Shown: positions 8,080 to 16,660 of the stretch, piece after piece
Layout: every line of letters begins with the position of its first letter
Numbering within the stretch: the first letter of the stretch is position 1
Assembly: GCA_910586615.1 (NCBI GenBank)
Contig: CAJUJP010000039.1
Span: 1 to 30,394 of the forward strand
DNA: 30,394 nt
Origin: an uncultured Lachnospiraceae bacterium
Lineage (GTDB): Bacteria; Bacillota; Clostridia; Lachnospirales; Lachnospiraceae
Direction: 5' to 3'
Program-made: the position numbers and the translations under genes
The notes under the pieces: model-generated
What the model saw: the letters and a program-made list of their open reading frames with translations, nothing else
The model's database searches: none
What the model was told of the DNA's origin: nothing

Positions 8080-11000
8080 ATGGAAAAAAAACCTTTGGTG
8101 AGTGTGATCATACCAACATATAATAGAAAGAATACTTTGAAACGGTGTATCGACAGTGTACTGGCGCAGACCTACCGGAATTTTGAAATCATCCTTGTGG
8201 ATGACTGTTCCACGGACGGCACCATGGAGTTTGTGGAAGCGGAGTACGGGGATGTTTCTGACATCAATATCGTTTATGTCAGAAACGACAGCAATCTGGG
8301 GGCGGGAGCGTCAAGAAATGTGGGGGTGTCTTATGCCGCCGGGGAATACCTTGCTTTTCACGACAGTGACGATACCTGGCATCCCGATAAGCTGGAAAAG
8401 CAGATGCGGGAATTTGCATTCTGCAATGATAAAGTGGGGGCAGTCTACAGCCTGTTTCTGGCGGACGGCCCAGATGCTTATGTTTATCCGCCGAAGGAGG
8501 TGCAACTTCCTTTAAAATCCGGTTATGTATTTTATACACTGCTGCTTAATTCTCTGGTTGGCATGATCACGCTGGTGGTGAAAAAAAATGTGTTTCTGGA
8601 AGCAGGCGGTTTTAATGAGCAGTTAAATTCACTGGAAGATTATGAACTGACGCTGAGAATTGCCAGGGATTATGCCATTATTCTGGTGGATGAGGTTCTT
8701 GCCACAGCCTATGAATCTCAGGAGAGTGTGGGCAAAAGAAATCAGGATAAGATCATTACCCAGTGCTATATCATGGATCTGTACTGTAAAGATCTGGAAC
8801 TGGCCGGCCTGAAAAAGAAGAAGTTCGATATGGTGTATCAGGACGCGCGTGCATGGCAGTTTGAGGAGTTTTTCTGCAAATGTATCATGCAGTTGTCCCC
8901 GGATCAGGATTATCTGGCCTATGCACAGGAAAAGTGGGAGAAGATGTACCCTTCCAGCCGTCCGGAGAAAATAGAGACGGTTGATATTTCCGGTGTATCG
9001 GCCTGCACGGGATGTATGGCATGTTACAATGTGTGTCCGGTTGGCGCAATTTCACAGGGATATGATGATGAGGGCTTCCTGAGTCCTGTCGTAGACAATG
9101 AAAAATGTATCCGCTGCGGCCGTTGTGTGGATGCCTGCCCTGTCTGCAATGAGACGCCGGGCATGGCGCTGCCGAATGAGTGCTACGCGGCAGCAGGCAG
9201 TGATGAAATACGAACCCGGAGTTCTTCCGGCGGTGTGTTCCGTGTGCTGGCGGATCAGGTTCTGGCGGAAGGAGGGTATGTTGCCGGCGCTGTCTGGGAT
9301 GAAGAATGGCGGGTGGCCCATATCGTGTCCGATGATCCGGCGGATGTGGACCGGATGATGTCCTCCAAATATGTGCAGAGCAATGCAGGTGATGTCTATG
9401 GGCAGATCGGAGCGCTTCTGGAACAGGGGAAAAAGGTTCTTTTTTCGGGATGCGGCTGTCAGACGGCCGGACTTCGGCGCTGTCTGGGAAAAGACTATGA
9501 TAACCTGATCGTGGTGGATGTGGTATGTCATGGTGTGGCTTCCGGACAGGTATTTGATGCATGTCTGGAGAAAAAGGAGGAGATCGAAGAGATTTCTTTC
9601 AGGAAAAAAGAGGTATTCGGCTGGAGTGTTGGTCTGTATGTGCGGTATAAGGACGGGCAGGAATATGTGGGTGACAGGAAAGAACCGTATGTGTTCGGGT
9701 TTCTGAATAACTGGATCTTGCGGAAGAGCTGTTATGACTGTAAGTTTAAACATAAGATCTACAGTGATATTACACTGGGTGATTTCTGGGGAATCAACAA
9801 ACTTTGTGACATTAGGGACAGAAAAGGAACTTCCTATGTGACACTGAACACTGCCAGAGGGGCAAGGTTTTTCAAGAAAGCGCTGCCACAATTTCAGAAG
9901 ATTGTAAGTCTGCAGCGGGAAGCGGCCGAGAACTTTAATCCCTGTATCAGCCAGTCGGTGGAGGAATCCGGATGCCGGGAGATTTTTTTCCGGGAATGGA
10001 AACAGCGGGGGGAAAGGACGCTGTCCGGGGTTATGCGGGACGTGAAGAAGCAGATTCACTTTGATATTGCCATGGTGTGCATGTGGGGTATCAATTATGG
10101 CAATGCGTTAACGAATTATGCGCTGCACACTTTTTTACAGAATCAGGGAAAAAAGGTGGTGGTGCTGGATAATTTCTGTACACTGACGCCCATCAATCAG
10201 TTCCGCAAATTTGCGCAGGAGCATTATACGCTGAGTTCGAGGTATTTTCCGGTTTATGATTATGCTATGCTGAATGCCTGCTGTGATACGTTTGTGGTGG
10301 CTTCTGATCAGAACTGGAATTATGGTTACTCCAGATATTACGGATACGGCAATTATTTTCTGCTGGATTTTGCAGCGGATGATAAGAAAAAGGTATCCTA
10401 TGCCACATCTTTTGGCACAGCGGCATCAGCGCCGCCCGGTGATGTGGGACTGGGCCTTTATCAGAGGTTTGACGCCATTTCCGTGCGGGAGGAGTTCGGT
10501 GTGGAACTGTGCCGTAAAGAATATGATGTTCAGGCTTCCTGGGTGTTGGATCCGGTATTTTTGTTAAAGAAGCAGGACTACGACAGGCTGCTTGCAAAAA
10601 CGCCTGTTCCTGAGGCTGAACCATATATTGCAGTGTATTTCCTCGATCCTACAGAGGAAAAGCGGCAGTTATGCCTTGAGATTCAAAGAGCAATGGGCGG
10701 CATGAAAATCATCAATATGATGGATGCCAATCTGCGGTCTATGGATTATTATATGAGAATCCTGGAATATGATAACATCAGGACCGGACTGGATGTGGAG
10801 ACGTGGCTGGCTTATATCCGTCATGCAGATTATGTTATTACCGACTCATATCACGGCACCTGCTTCTCGGTTATCTTTGAGAAAAATTTTGTGGCGGCAA
10901 AGAATCGGGAATCGGCGAGGTTTGATACATTTAAACGATTTGAAGAAGTCAGCGGACGGATCATCGGGAAGGCGGAATTGTCGGATCAAACATATGAAGC

Positions 11001-11100
11001 GGAACAATTTGTGCAGCCCATAGACTATGAGAGCGTCAACGCGGAACTGGCCGTAGAGATTGAGAAGTCCATAGGGTTTATTCAGGAAAATATATTGTAA
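8080..11100 (+). CDS. Giant fusion: GT2 + 2x[4Fe-4S] ferredoxin + FrhB/FdhB-like + polysaccharide pyruvyl transferase
   Basis: A 1006-residue protein with four modules. Residues ~5-225 are a GT2 domain (VSVIIPTYNRKNTLKRCI, DSDD at 95-98, LEDYELTLRIAR). Residues ~305-355 hold two 4Fe-4S motifs, with cysteines 309/312/315/319 and 343/346/349/353. Residues ~365-640 match the coenzyme F420 hydrogenase/dehydrogenase beta family (SSSGGVF, KYVQSNAGDVY, SGCGCQTAGL, VDVVCHGVASG, DITLGDFWGI). Residues ~660-1000 are a polysaccharide pyruvyl transferase (GINYGNALTNYALH, ASDQNWNYGY, YVITDSYHGTCFSV). FrhB-like and pyruvyltransferase genes are often neighbours in surface-glycan clusters; here both are fused to a glycosyltransferase. 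The start at 8080 is chosen for AGAAAGGA 11 bases upstream, the same arrangement as the GT2 at 806; GTG 8017 and ATG 8056 are alternatives. Activity, sugar and redox partner are unknown. Confidence 0.88.
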   Translation: MEKKPLVSVIIPTYNRKNTLKRCIDSVLAQTYRNFEIILVDDCSTDGTMEFVEAEYGDVSDINIVYVRNDSNLGAGASRNVGVSYAAGEYLAFHDSDDTWHPDKLEKQMREFAFCNDKVGAVYSLFLADGPDAYVYPPKEVQLPLKSGYVFYTLLLNSLVGMITLVVKKNVFLEAGGFNEQLNSLEDYELTLRIARDYAIILVDEVLATAYESQESVGKRNQDKIITQCYIMDLYCKDLELAGLKKKKFDMVYQDARAWQFEEFFCKCIMQLSPDQDYLAYAQEKWEKMYPSSRPEKIETVDISGVSACTGCMACYNVCPVGAISQGYDDEGFLSPVVDNEKCIRCGRCVDACPVCNETPGMALPNECYAAAGSDEIRTRSSSGGVFRVLADQVLAEGGYVAGAVWDEEWRVAHIVSDDPADVDRMMSSKYVQSNAGDVYGQIGALLEQGKKVLFSGCGCQTAGLRRCLGKDYDNLIVVDVVCHGVASGQVFDACLEKKEEIEEISFRKKEVFGWSVGLYVRYKDGQEYVGDRKEPYVFGFLNNWILRKSCYDCKFKHKIYSDITLGDFWGINKLCDIRDRKGTSYVTLNTARGARFFKKALPQFQKIVSLQREAAENFNPCISQSVEESGCREIFFREWKQRGERTLSGVMRDVKKQIHFDIAMVCMWGINYGNALTNYALHTFLQNQGKKVVVLDNFCTLTPINQFRKFAQEHYTLSSRYFPVYDYAMLNACCDTFVVASDQNWNYGYSRYYGYGNYFLLDFAADDKKKVSYATSFGTAASAPPGDVGLGLYQRFDAISVREEFGVELCRKEYDVQASWVLDPVFLLKKQDYDRLLAKTPVPEAEPYIAVYFLDPTEEKRQLCLEIQRAMGGMKIINMMDANLRSMDYYMRILEYDNIRTGLDVETWLAYIRHADYVITDSYHGTCFSVIFEKNFVAAKNRESARFDTFKRFEEVSGRIIGKAELSDQTYEAEQFVQPIDYESVNAELAVEIEKSIGFIQENIL

Positions 11101-11267
11101 CGAAGCAGAGAGCAGACTGGGCAGGAAAGGTAGAGAAGCAGAGCAGAAAGAGACCGGACAGGAAAGGCATAGAAGCAGAGCAGAAAGAGACCGGACAGGA
11201 AAGGCATAGAAGCAGAGCAGAAAGCAAACTGGACGGGGCAGGTACAGAAACAGAGCAGAAGTATAGC
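11101..11267 (+). repeat. ~37-bp tandem repeat array between two glycosyltransferase genes
   Basis: Two identical 37-bp units (11134-11170 and 11171-11207, beginning AGAAGCAGAGCAGAAAGAGA) are flanked by a degenerate copy on the left (11101-11133) and by two on the right (11208-11245 and 11246-11267). The array starts at the stop codon of the large fusion gene and runs to the ATG at 11268. It is strongly purine-rich on the plus strand. The unit is not a multiple of three. Confidence 0.88.
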
Positions 11268-11297
11268 ATGACAGAAAGGATCAGAGGGCTGGATGAC

Positions 11298-12527
11298 GTG
11301 AAAATCATATTATATTCATGGGGAGCCAATAATGAGCATGTGCTGGCGGATAATTTGACAAAGCTGGGATTTGAGGTCATATTTTTTCAGAAAGAATGCA
11401 GGCACTATACAAGAGACATGGAGCTTGCCATGGAACTGATCCCTTTTATTCACGGGAAACAGGTGGAGGCAGTGGTGTCCTTCAACTATTTTCCGATCCT
11501 TTCCATGATTTGCAATACCTGTCAGATTCCTTATTATGCGTGGGTGTACGACTGTCCGCATTTTACGCTGTATGCGAAGCAGATTCAGCTTCCCTGTAAT
11601 CATATCGGTGTTTTCGACCGGGAGATGGTAAGAAATCTGGAAAACTACGGAGTGGGTACGGCATTTCACGCGCCCCTGGCGGCGGATGCAGCGTATTTCG
11701 GGAGAATGATCGGGCAGGCTTCGGAGGCGGAGAAGAAGAGATTTTTGTGTGACGTTTCCTTTGTGGGTTCTTTGTATACGGACGAGCATAATTACTATGA
11801 CGGGCTGAAAAACGGCGGATCGGATCGCTGTGTGGACATGGATCTTCTGATCAGACAGCAGTGCTTCTGCTACGGGGAAGATTATCTGCGCCGGGCCCTA
11901 TCGGAGGGGCGGCTGGATCTGGCGATGATCCGGGAAAAGATGGCAGACCAGGGACTGATGCTGGGGGAGGACTATTTCGCCGAAGAGGAAGATATTCTGA
12001 TGGCAGCGGTGCTGGAAAAGAAGGTAACGGTGGAAGAACGGAGAATGCTTCTGACAAAGCTGGCTCAGGAAGGGAAGGCGTCAGGCACAGCCGGAATGAA
12101 AAGCGGCGGTTCACGGTATACTTTCAGGCTCTATACCGGGTCAGATACCGGCGGGATTCCGGCGTTGGAGAACTGCAGCTGCGGCACAGTAGATTATCAC
12201 ACGCAGATGCCCCTTGTCTTTGCGGGCAGCAGGATCAACCTCAACATTTCCCTTCGATCCATCCGTTCAGGCATTCCGCTGAGAGTACTGGATATCATGG
12301 CCTGCGGCGGCTTTGTGCTGACAAACCGGCAGCCTGAGATTACGGAATATTTTGCAGAAGGTGTGGAGGTAGTTACTTTTGACAGCCTGGAAGACTGTGT
12401 TGAAAAAGTCCGTTATTATCTGGCGCACGAAGAGGAACGCCGCCGGATCGCAGAAGCAGGCCGCAGGAAGGTACAGGAAAAATTTTCCTACGAAGCCGGG
12501 CTTGCGAGACTGTTTGATGATATATAG
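11298..12527 (+). CDS. CgeB/DUF3880-type glycosyltransferase (paralogue 2)
   Basis: A 409-residue GT-B protein related to those at 4401 and 13700. The acceptor-side half has VVSFNYFPILSMICN and YAWVYDCPHFTLYAKQIQLP. The donor half has DVSFVGSLYTDEHNYYDGL, GSRINLNISLRSIRSGIPLR and VLDIMACGGFVLTNRQPE. GTG 11298 is preferred because AGAGGG lies nine bases upstream and the protein then begins MKIILYSW, in line with MKILYVYG and MKILFIEW in its paralogues. ATG 11268 is in frame but directly abuts the tandem array and has only a weak ribosome site. Compared with paralogue 1 it carries an inserted charged stretch around residues 180-270. It is the last plus-strand gene before a convergent operon. 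Confidence 0.84.
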   Translation: MKIILYSWGANNEHVLADNLTKLGFEVIFFQKECRHYTRDMELAMELIPFIHGKQVEAVVSFNYFPILSMICNTCQIPYYAWVYDCPHFTLYAKQIQLPCNHIGVFDREMVRNLENYGVGTAFHAPLAADAAYFGRMIGQASEAEKKRFLCDVSFVGSLYTDEHNYYDGLKNGGSDRCVDMDLLIRQQCFCYGEDYLRRALSEGRLDLAMIREKMADQGLMLGEDYFAEEEDILMAAVLEKKVTVEERRMLLTKLAQEGKASGTAGMKSGGSRYTFRLYTGSDTGGIPALENCSCGTVDYHTQMPLVFAGSRINLNISLRSIRSGIPLRVLDIMACGGFVLTNRQPEITEYFAEGVEVVTFDSLEDCVEKVRYYLAHEEERRRIAEAGRRKVQEKFSYEAGLARLFDDI

Positions 12528-12542
12528 ACATTTGCGGCGGTG

Positions 12543-12572
12543 CGCCTGTGCATAGTAGTGCTCAGGCGTTTT
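12543..12572 (+). terminator. Probable terminator after the plus-strand GT run
   Basis: CGCCTG (12543-12548) pairs with CAGGCG (12563-12568), continued by GCA/TGC across a T-T mismatch, and four T follow. It overlaps the stop codon of the convergent gene. Confidence 0.55.
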
Positions 12573-13623
12573 CCAGTGCCCGTACTTTTTCCAATGCCAT
12601 CGGAAAATCACCGCAGTTGCGGTAGTGTGTCAGTGCGGCGGTGGTGTCGCCCATCATTTCATTGATCAGCCCCACGTTGTAGGTGGGGATGAAAGAATTG
12701 GTGCCTGTTTCCCTGGCAACGGGACAGTGAATTGCCTTTATGAATTCCATCATCGCCTTGACATACTGCTCATTGGCGAGATAAATCTGTCCCATGATAC
12801 AAAAGAAATCTGCGGTCGTCGCAAAGGCATCATAGACGGCTTCCAATTGCAGCGCCTCAGCCTGTCTGCCGGTATGGAGCAGTGCATTGGCATAGGCGAT
12901 GATCATCATCTGAACCCATTCTTCATCGGGATTCACATCGTATCCCAGCGCCTTCTGATAATAAACATAAGAATTTTCATAGTCATAGATCATATTGTAG
13001 GACTGCCCGATCTGGAAGTAGAGATAGGGATTTTCGGGATCCTTTTCAAGCTCTTTAAAAAGAAGGGTATTGTTGCGTTCCACTTTGCTGCGAAGATCCG
13101 TCACGCTTCCCAGATAGCCGACGTGATCGACCAGAAGCGGGATATCGTAGCTTTCATAGTGCATACCTTTTGTGTTGTGGGTGATCTGCTCATGGATCGG
13201 AGATTCAAAATGGAAAAGTTTACGGTTGAAAAACCTTCCCAGACGGTCCTGATATACCATGTCGGTCTGGTTGGAGATATAGTGGTTGTCAATCGAGAGT
13301 CTTCCGACGGATTCAGGATGCTGGCTGATCAGGGAAAACAACAGTTCCGTATCCAGTGAAGCAATCACCTCGTCACAGTCCAGGATCAGGACATAGTCAT
13401 TGGAGGCATGTGCCAGTGAAAAGTTTCTGGCGGCGCTGAAATCGTCGATCCATGTAAAATCATATATTTTATCGGTGTACCGTGCGGCGATCTCTTTCGT
13501 CCTGTCGGTAGAACCGGTGTCTGCTATGATGATCTCGAAGCCGTAAGGCTTGACGGCGGCGAGACATTTTTCAATATTTTTTTCCTCGTTTTTTGCTATC
13601 ATGCATACTGATACAGGGTACAT
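12562..13623 (-). CDS. GT2 glycosyltransferase with C-terminal TPR repeats (paralogue A)
   Basis: A 353-residue cytoplasmic protein. The N-terminal ~230 residues form a GT2 domain of the WaaE/SunS-like kind: MYPVSVCMIAKNEEKNIEKC, IIIADTGSTDRT, the conserved WIDDFSAARNFSL, and a DCDE metal motif at residues 82-85. The C-terminal ~120 residues form TPR-like helix pairs (PYLYFQIGQSYNMIYDYENS, FFCIMGQIYLANEQYVKAMM, YNVGLINEMMGDTTAALTHY). GT2-TPR fusions act on peptide or protein acceptors in several systems, so a flagellin acceptor held by the TPR part is plausible (inference). GGAGG lies nine bases before the ATG. It is the last gene of a minus-strand operon and is clearly related to the genes at 15457 and 16661. 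Confidence 0.87.
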   Translation of the reverse strand: MYPVSVCMIAKNEEKNIEKCLAAVKPYGFEIIIADTGSTDRTKEIAARYTDKIYDFTWIDDFSAARNFSLAHASNDYVLILDCDEVIASLDTELLFSLISQHPESVGRLSIDNHYISNQTDMVYQDRLGRFFNRKLFHFESPIHEQITHNTKGMHYESYDIPLLVDHVGYLGSVTDLRSKVERNNTLLFKELEKDPENPYLYFQIGQSYNMIYDYENSYVYYQKALGYDVNPDEEWVQMMIIAYANALLHTGRQAEALQLEAVYDAFATTADFFCIMGQIYLANEQYVKAMMEFIKAIHCPVARETGTNSFIPTYNVGLINEMMGDTTAALTHYRNCGDFPMALEKVRALENA

Positions 13624-13699
13624 TTTACGAATCCTCCAGGGCAGTTATCGTAACACAATTTACAGGGTATAACAGGACTTTTGGTTCTGACATATCCGG

Positions 13700-14905
13700 C
13701 TATGCCAGCATCTCCCGGATTCTGTGCCGGAAGGTATGGGCTCCGGCGATCTTGTCATGCCCGTTTTTTGCTACCGCCATGCGCTCTTCCTCGTGATTCA
13801 GGTAATAGTCAATTTTGTACAGGAGATCCTCTTTGCTCTCATAATAAGCAAAATCTTCTCCGGGGATGAAATCATCCAGAAAATCTTCCTGAAAGCTGCT
13901 CAACAGAAAACCGCCGCTTCCCATGATATCAAAAGCCCGCAGCGGAATGCCGGTTTTTATGCTTCTGAGGGCAATATTCAGATTGATGCGGCTCTGCTTG
14001 AAGACAAGAGGCATCTGTTCATAATAATCCACCGTGCCGTGATTGGTCAGATTGGGCATGGTAAAACCTCTGTTGGGTGTAAAAAGGTCAAAGTGGTGTT
14101 TCTGAGCGACTGCACCGATCAGATCTGCCCGTTCCAGACCGGTAATCTTACGGTTGATCACATACTGGGCGTAAAGGTACTCCCTGGATTCCACGCCGTC
14201 GGGATTTGGATCCATGGGAAGTGCCTGATATAAGTCATCCATAATGGGAGCCAGTGACTCCTGAATGAAGTTATAGCCCTGTACCTTCATCTGGATCGCC
14301 ATCATCGCATCCAGATATCCCTTTGTATAATCGGACAGTGTGGTCATGCGGTCAAAAAAGTTGTGCTCCTCTGTGTAGAGAGAGCCGATAAAGGAAATGT
14401 CATACAAAAAAGGTATCTGTGCGTCTGCAGGAGACGGCTGCTGGGAAGGGGCGTCTGTCTCCTGAGAGACCGGTTCTGAAAATCCGGCCGGCAGAAGGGT
14501 GTCCAGACGGGCCGTGTTGGCAGCCATGGGCATATAGTGCACGGTCCGGATGCCTGCGTTGTGAAATTCGGCATAGAGTGCCTTGTCGAACACATAGATT
14601 TCATTGCACGGATTGATGGCCGTATAGGAATAGAGCATCACATAGGGACTGTCATAGATCCAGGAAATATAGCGGATATCTTCCCTTTTACAGACATTGG
14701 ATATCAGGGGAAAATAGTTGAAGGAGAAGACCACATCAGGCGTTTCCCGGCGGAGAGCCGAGGTCAGGCCGCGCTCCACTTCTTCGTCTTTTCTGGAATC
14801 TTTATTGGAAAAAGGGAAGCAGACCACTTCGTGGCCTTCTGCGGCAAAGGAATCGATCATGTCTCTGTTTCCAAAACTTTTCCATTCTATAAATAATATT
14901 TTCAT
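13700..14905 (-). CDS. CgeB/DUF3880-type glycosyltransferase (paralogue 3)
   Basis: A 401-residue GT-B protein. The N-terminal half has MKILFIEWKSFGNRDMI, VVFSFNYFPLISNVC and ISWIYDSPYVMLYS. The C-terminal half has DISFIGSLYTEEHNFFDRM, QSRINLNIALRSIKTGIPLR and AFDIMGSGGFLLSSF. It is closest to the protein at 11298-12527, sharing the GSLYTxEHN and RSIxxGIPLR stretches. A Pro/Gln/Ser linker (SQQPSPADAQIP) is inserted before the donor domain. ATG 14905 is chosen because GAAGGG lies just upstream and the paralogues begin in the same way; an upstream ATG pair extends the frame by seven codons. It is fourth in the minus-strand operon, 76 bases before the GT2-TPR gene at 13623. Confidence 0.85.
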   Translation of the reverse strand: MKILFIEWKSFGNRDMIDSFAAEGHEVVCFPFSNKDSRKDEEVERGLTSALRRETPDVVFSFNYFPLISNVCKREDIRYISWIYDSPYVMLYSYTAINPCNEIYVFDKALYAEFHNAGIRTVHYMPMAANTARLDTLLPAGFSEPVSQETDAPSQQPSPADAQIPFLYDISFIGSLYTEEHNFFDRMTTLSDYTKGYLDAMMAIQMKVQGYNFIQESLAPIMDDLYQALPMDPNPDGVESREYLYAQYVINRKITGLERADLIGAVAQKHHFDLFTPNRGFTMPNLTNHGTVDYYEQMPLVFKQSRINLNIALRSIKTGIPLRAFDIMGSGGFLLSSFQEDFLDDFIPGEDFAYYESKEDLLYKIDYYLNHEEERMAVAKNGHDKIAGAHTFRHRIREMLA

Positions 14906-14994
14906 GTGTGCCCTTCTCATGTTCAAAGTTTACTCGGTTGATTTTGTCGGGATCAGAAACTTCAATACGGCCGGCAGAATTGCATAAGAACCGC

Positions 14995-15369
14995 CTACTT
15001 TACCGTTTTCAATGCATGTTCCCTTATTTTTGCAAAAGTTTCTTCGCTCAGGTCGTGCTCGATCTTGCAGGCGTCTTCTGCGGCAGTCTTTTCATTGACA
15101 CCCAGAGACACGAAGAAAGCGGTGAGCACTTTGTGACGGTCGTAGATTCCGGAGGCGATCCGGTAGCCGGAATCCGTCAGTGTGATCAGCCCGTCACTGT
15201 CCATTTCGATATATCCGTTTTCACGGAGTTTCTTCATAGCGACGCTGATACTTGGTTTTGTATAATGCATTTCCGTGGCAATGTCAATGGAGCGGACCTG
15301 ACCGGAACGTTCTTTCAGGATCAGTATAGTCTCTAAATAATCTTCAGCAGATTCTTGTATTTTCATCAT
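14995..15369 (-). CDS. DtxR/MntR-family metal-dependent transcriptional regulator
   Basis: A 124-residue repressor-type protein. Residues ~5-65 are the winged helix-turn-helix (SAEDYLETILILKE, SIDIATEMHYTKPSISVAMK). Residues ~70-120 are the dimerisation/metal domain. Probable metal ligands are D10, E13, H79, C101, E104 and H105, matching B. subtilis MntR D8/E11/H77/E99/E102/H103 with a constant offset of two, except that a Cys replaces E99 as in iron-sensing DtxR. The C-terminal SH3-like domain of DtxR is missing, as in MntR. The start is the first ATG of an ATG-ATG pair, ten bases after GAGAGG. It lies inside the glycosyltransferase operon with gaps of 87 and 89 bases. Iron or manganese control of the operon is possible but not shown. 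Confidence 0.9.
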   Translation of the reverse strand: MMKIQESAEDYLETILILKERSGQVRSIDIATEMHYTKPSISVAMKKLRENGYIEMDSDGLITLTDSGYRIASGIYDRHKVLTAFFVSLGVNEKTAAEDACKIEHDLSEETFAKIREHALKTVK

Positions 15370-15424
15370 AATAACCATACCTCTCTCAGCCTGCGGTATT
15401 TGCTGCCGCAAGGCACAAATTCGT

Positions 15425-15448
15425 CTGTGAAAAATTTATTTCTCACAG
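15425..15448. promoter_or_regulatory. Inverted repeat upstream of the metalloregulator gene
   Basis: CTGTGA (15425-15430) and TCACAG (15443-15448) are separated by 12 AT-rich bases, in the 87-base gap before the dtxR-like gene. It does not match the standard DtxR or MntR box, and no T-run follows on the minus strand. It may be an operator or an RNA hairpin. Confidence 0.3.
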
Positions 15449-15456
15449 TTCCCCTG

Positions 15457-16617
15457 TTAAGACTGCTTCAACACTGTAAGCCGCTGCAATGCCGGCTCAT
15501 AGCTGCCGCATTTGCGGTAAGCCGACCGGGCTTCCCGGAGATGTCCGGTACATTCATAGATGACGCCGATGTTGTAATGTGCTTTGTAACTGTTCACGCC
15601 ATCAATGGAAAACTCTTCCATAGTGGAAGCCTTTTGGAACTCTTGAACAGCCTGATCAAACAGTCCGTTATTCATATAGATGAGCCCCATCAGAAAAACA
15701 AAGTCGGCACGTCTCGAAAATTCGTCATAGACTCCCAGCAGGTTTAAGGCATCCTGACTGCGTTTCAGATCCAGAAGCGTATAACCGTAAGACTCTACCA
15801 TGGTCTGGACATAATCGAGTGCCGGGTCCACGTCCATGGCAAGTCCCAGATCAAAATACCGGCAGGCGGATTCGTAGTCGTGAAGCCTGCGGTAACTCTG
15901 ACCAATTTGAAAATAGAGATAGGGATCCGGGCCCTGCCTGTCCAGTTCTTTTTCCAGAAGAGAGATGTTACGCCGGGATTTTTCATACATGATTTCCTCG
16001 GATCCGTCATAGCCTACATGCAGTACAGTGACGGGAGCAGAGTAGACTGATTTCACAGGAGTTTTACAGGGACAGACCGCTGTGTGTGCCTTGTCCTGTT
16101 CCGGTGGTTCAGAGAAACCGGATTCTGCACAGGGCAGAGAAGAAGCTGTCAGGCGGTCATGTGCATTTACAGGTACTAACTGCTCATGCACGGCGCCTTC
16201 GAAACAGTAATGATACCGGTTTACAAAACGGCTTACCCGCACCTGCTCGTAAGATGTCATTCCGTTCTGTGTGAAACGGTTACGGATGAGAATGCGTCCG
16301 GCAGACCGGGGATATTTTTTCATACAATCCTGAAGAGCATCCATATCACAAGACTCGATATATTCGTCACTGTCGATAGATAGTATCCAGTCATGGGAGG
16401 CTTTTTGCATCACAAAATTTTTGGCGGCGCTGAAATCATCGCACCAGTCGAAGTGATAGATCCGGTCGGTATACTTTCCGGCCAGCTCCACGGTACGGTC
16501 AGTAGAACCGGTGTCCGCGATTACGATCTCAAAGCCGTAAGGAACAAGATGCTTACAGCATTCCTCAATATGTTTTTCTTCATTTCTGGTTATGATACAG
16601 ACTGATATGGGCTGCAA
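15457..16617 (-). CDS. GT2 glycosyltransferase with C-terminal TPR repeats (paralogue B, TTG start)
   Basis: A 386-residue protein of the same kind as the gene at 12562: QPISVCIITRNEEKHIEEC, IVIADTGSTDRT, WCDDFSAAKNFVM, DSDE at residues 82-85, then TPR-like pairs (PYLYFQIGQSYRRLHDYESA, FVFLMGLIYMNNGLFDQAVQ). The start codon is TTG: GAGG precedes it by six bases, and the protein aligns with its paralogues from the second residue. About 33 residues rich in Ser, Pro, Cys and Glu are inserted after HEQLVPV (around residues 165-205), just before the conserved HVGYDGS; the other two copies lack this. It is the second gene of the minus-strand operon and lies 43 bases downstream of paralogue C. Confidence 0.86.
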   Translation of the reverse strand: MQPISVCIITRNEEKHIEECCKHLVPYGFEIVIADTGSTDRTVELAGKYTDRIYHFDWCDDFSAAKNFVMQKASHDWILSIDSDEYIESCDMDALQDCMKKYPRSAGRILIRNRFTQNGMTSYEQVRVSRFVNRYHYCFEGAVHEQLVPVNAHDRLTASSLPCAESGFSEPPEQDKAHTAVCPCKTPVKSVYSAPVTVLHVGYDGSEEIMYEKSRRNISLLEKELDRQGPDPYLYFQIGQSYRRLHDYESACRYFDLGLAMDVDPALDYVQTMVESYGYTLLDLKRSQDALNLLGVYDEFSRRADFVFLMGLIYMNNGLFDQAVQEFQKASTMEEFSIDGVNSYKAHYNIGVIYECTGHLREARSAYRKCGSYEPALQRLTVLKQS

Positions 16618-16660
16618 AGGATACCTCTTTTCCGATTGTGTGGTTTTTGATATTTTTAAA

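Noticed and set aside
8885..10059. Long minus-strand open frames (225 and 335 residues) opposite the large fusion gene
   Set aside because: They are antisense shadows of a gene with all catalytic motifs intact; their translations are rich in His, Pro and Ser with no recognisable domain or ribosome site.
11101..11267. CRISPR array
   Set aside because: The repeats are contiguous, with no unique spacers between them; this is a tandem repeat.
12625..13359. 244-residue plus-strand frame opposite GT2-TPR paralogue A
   Set aside because: It is the complement of conserved GT2/TPR sequence and has no independent support.
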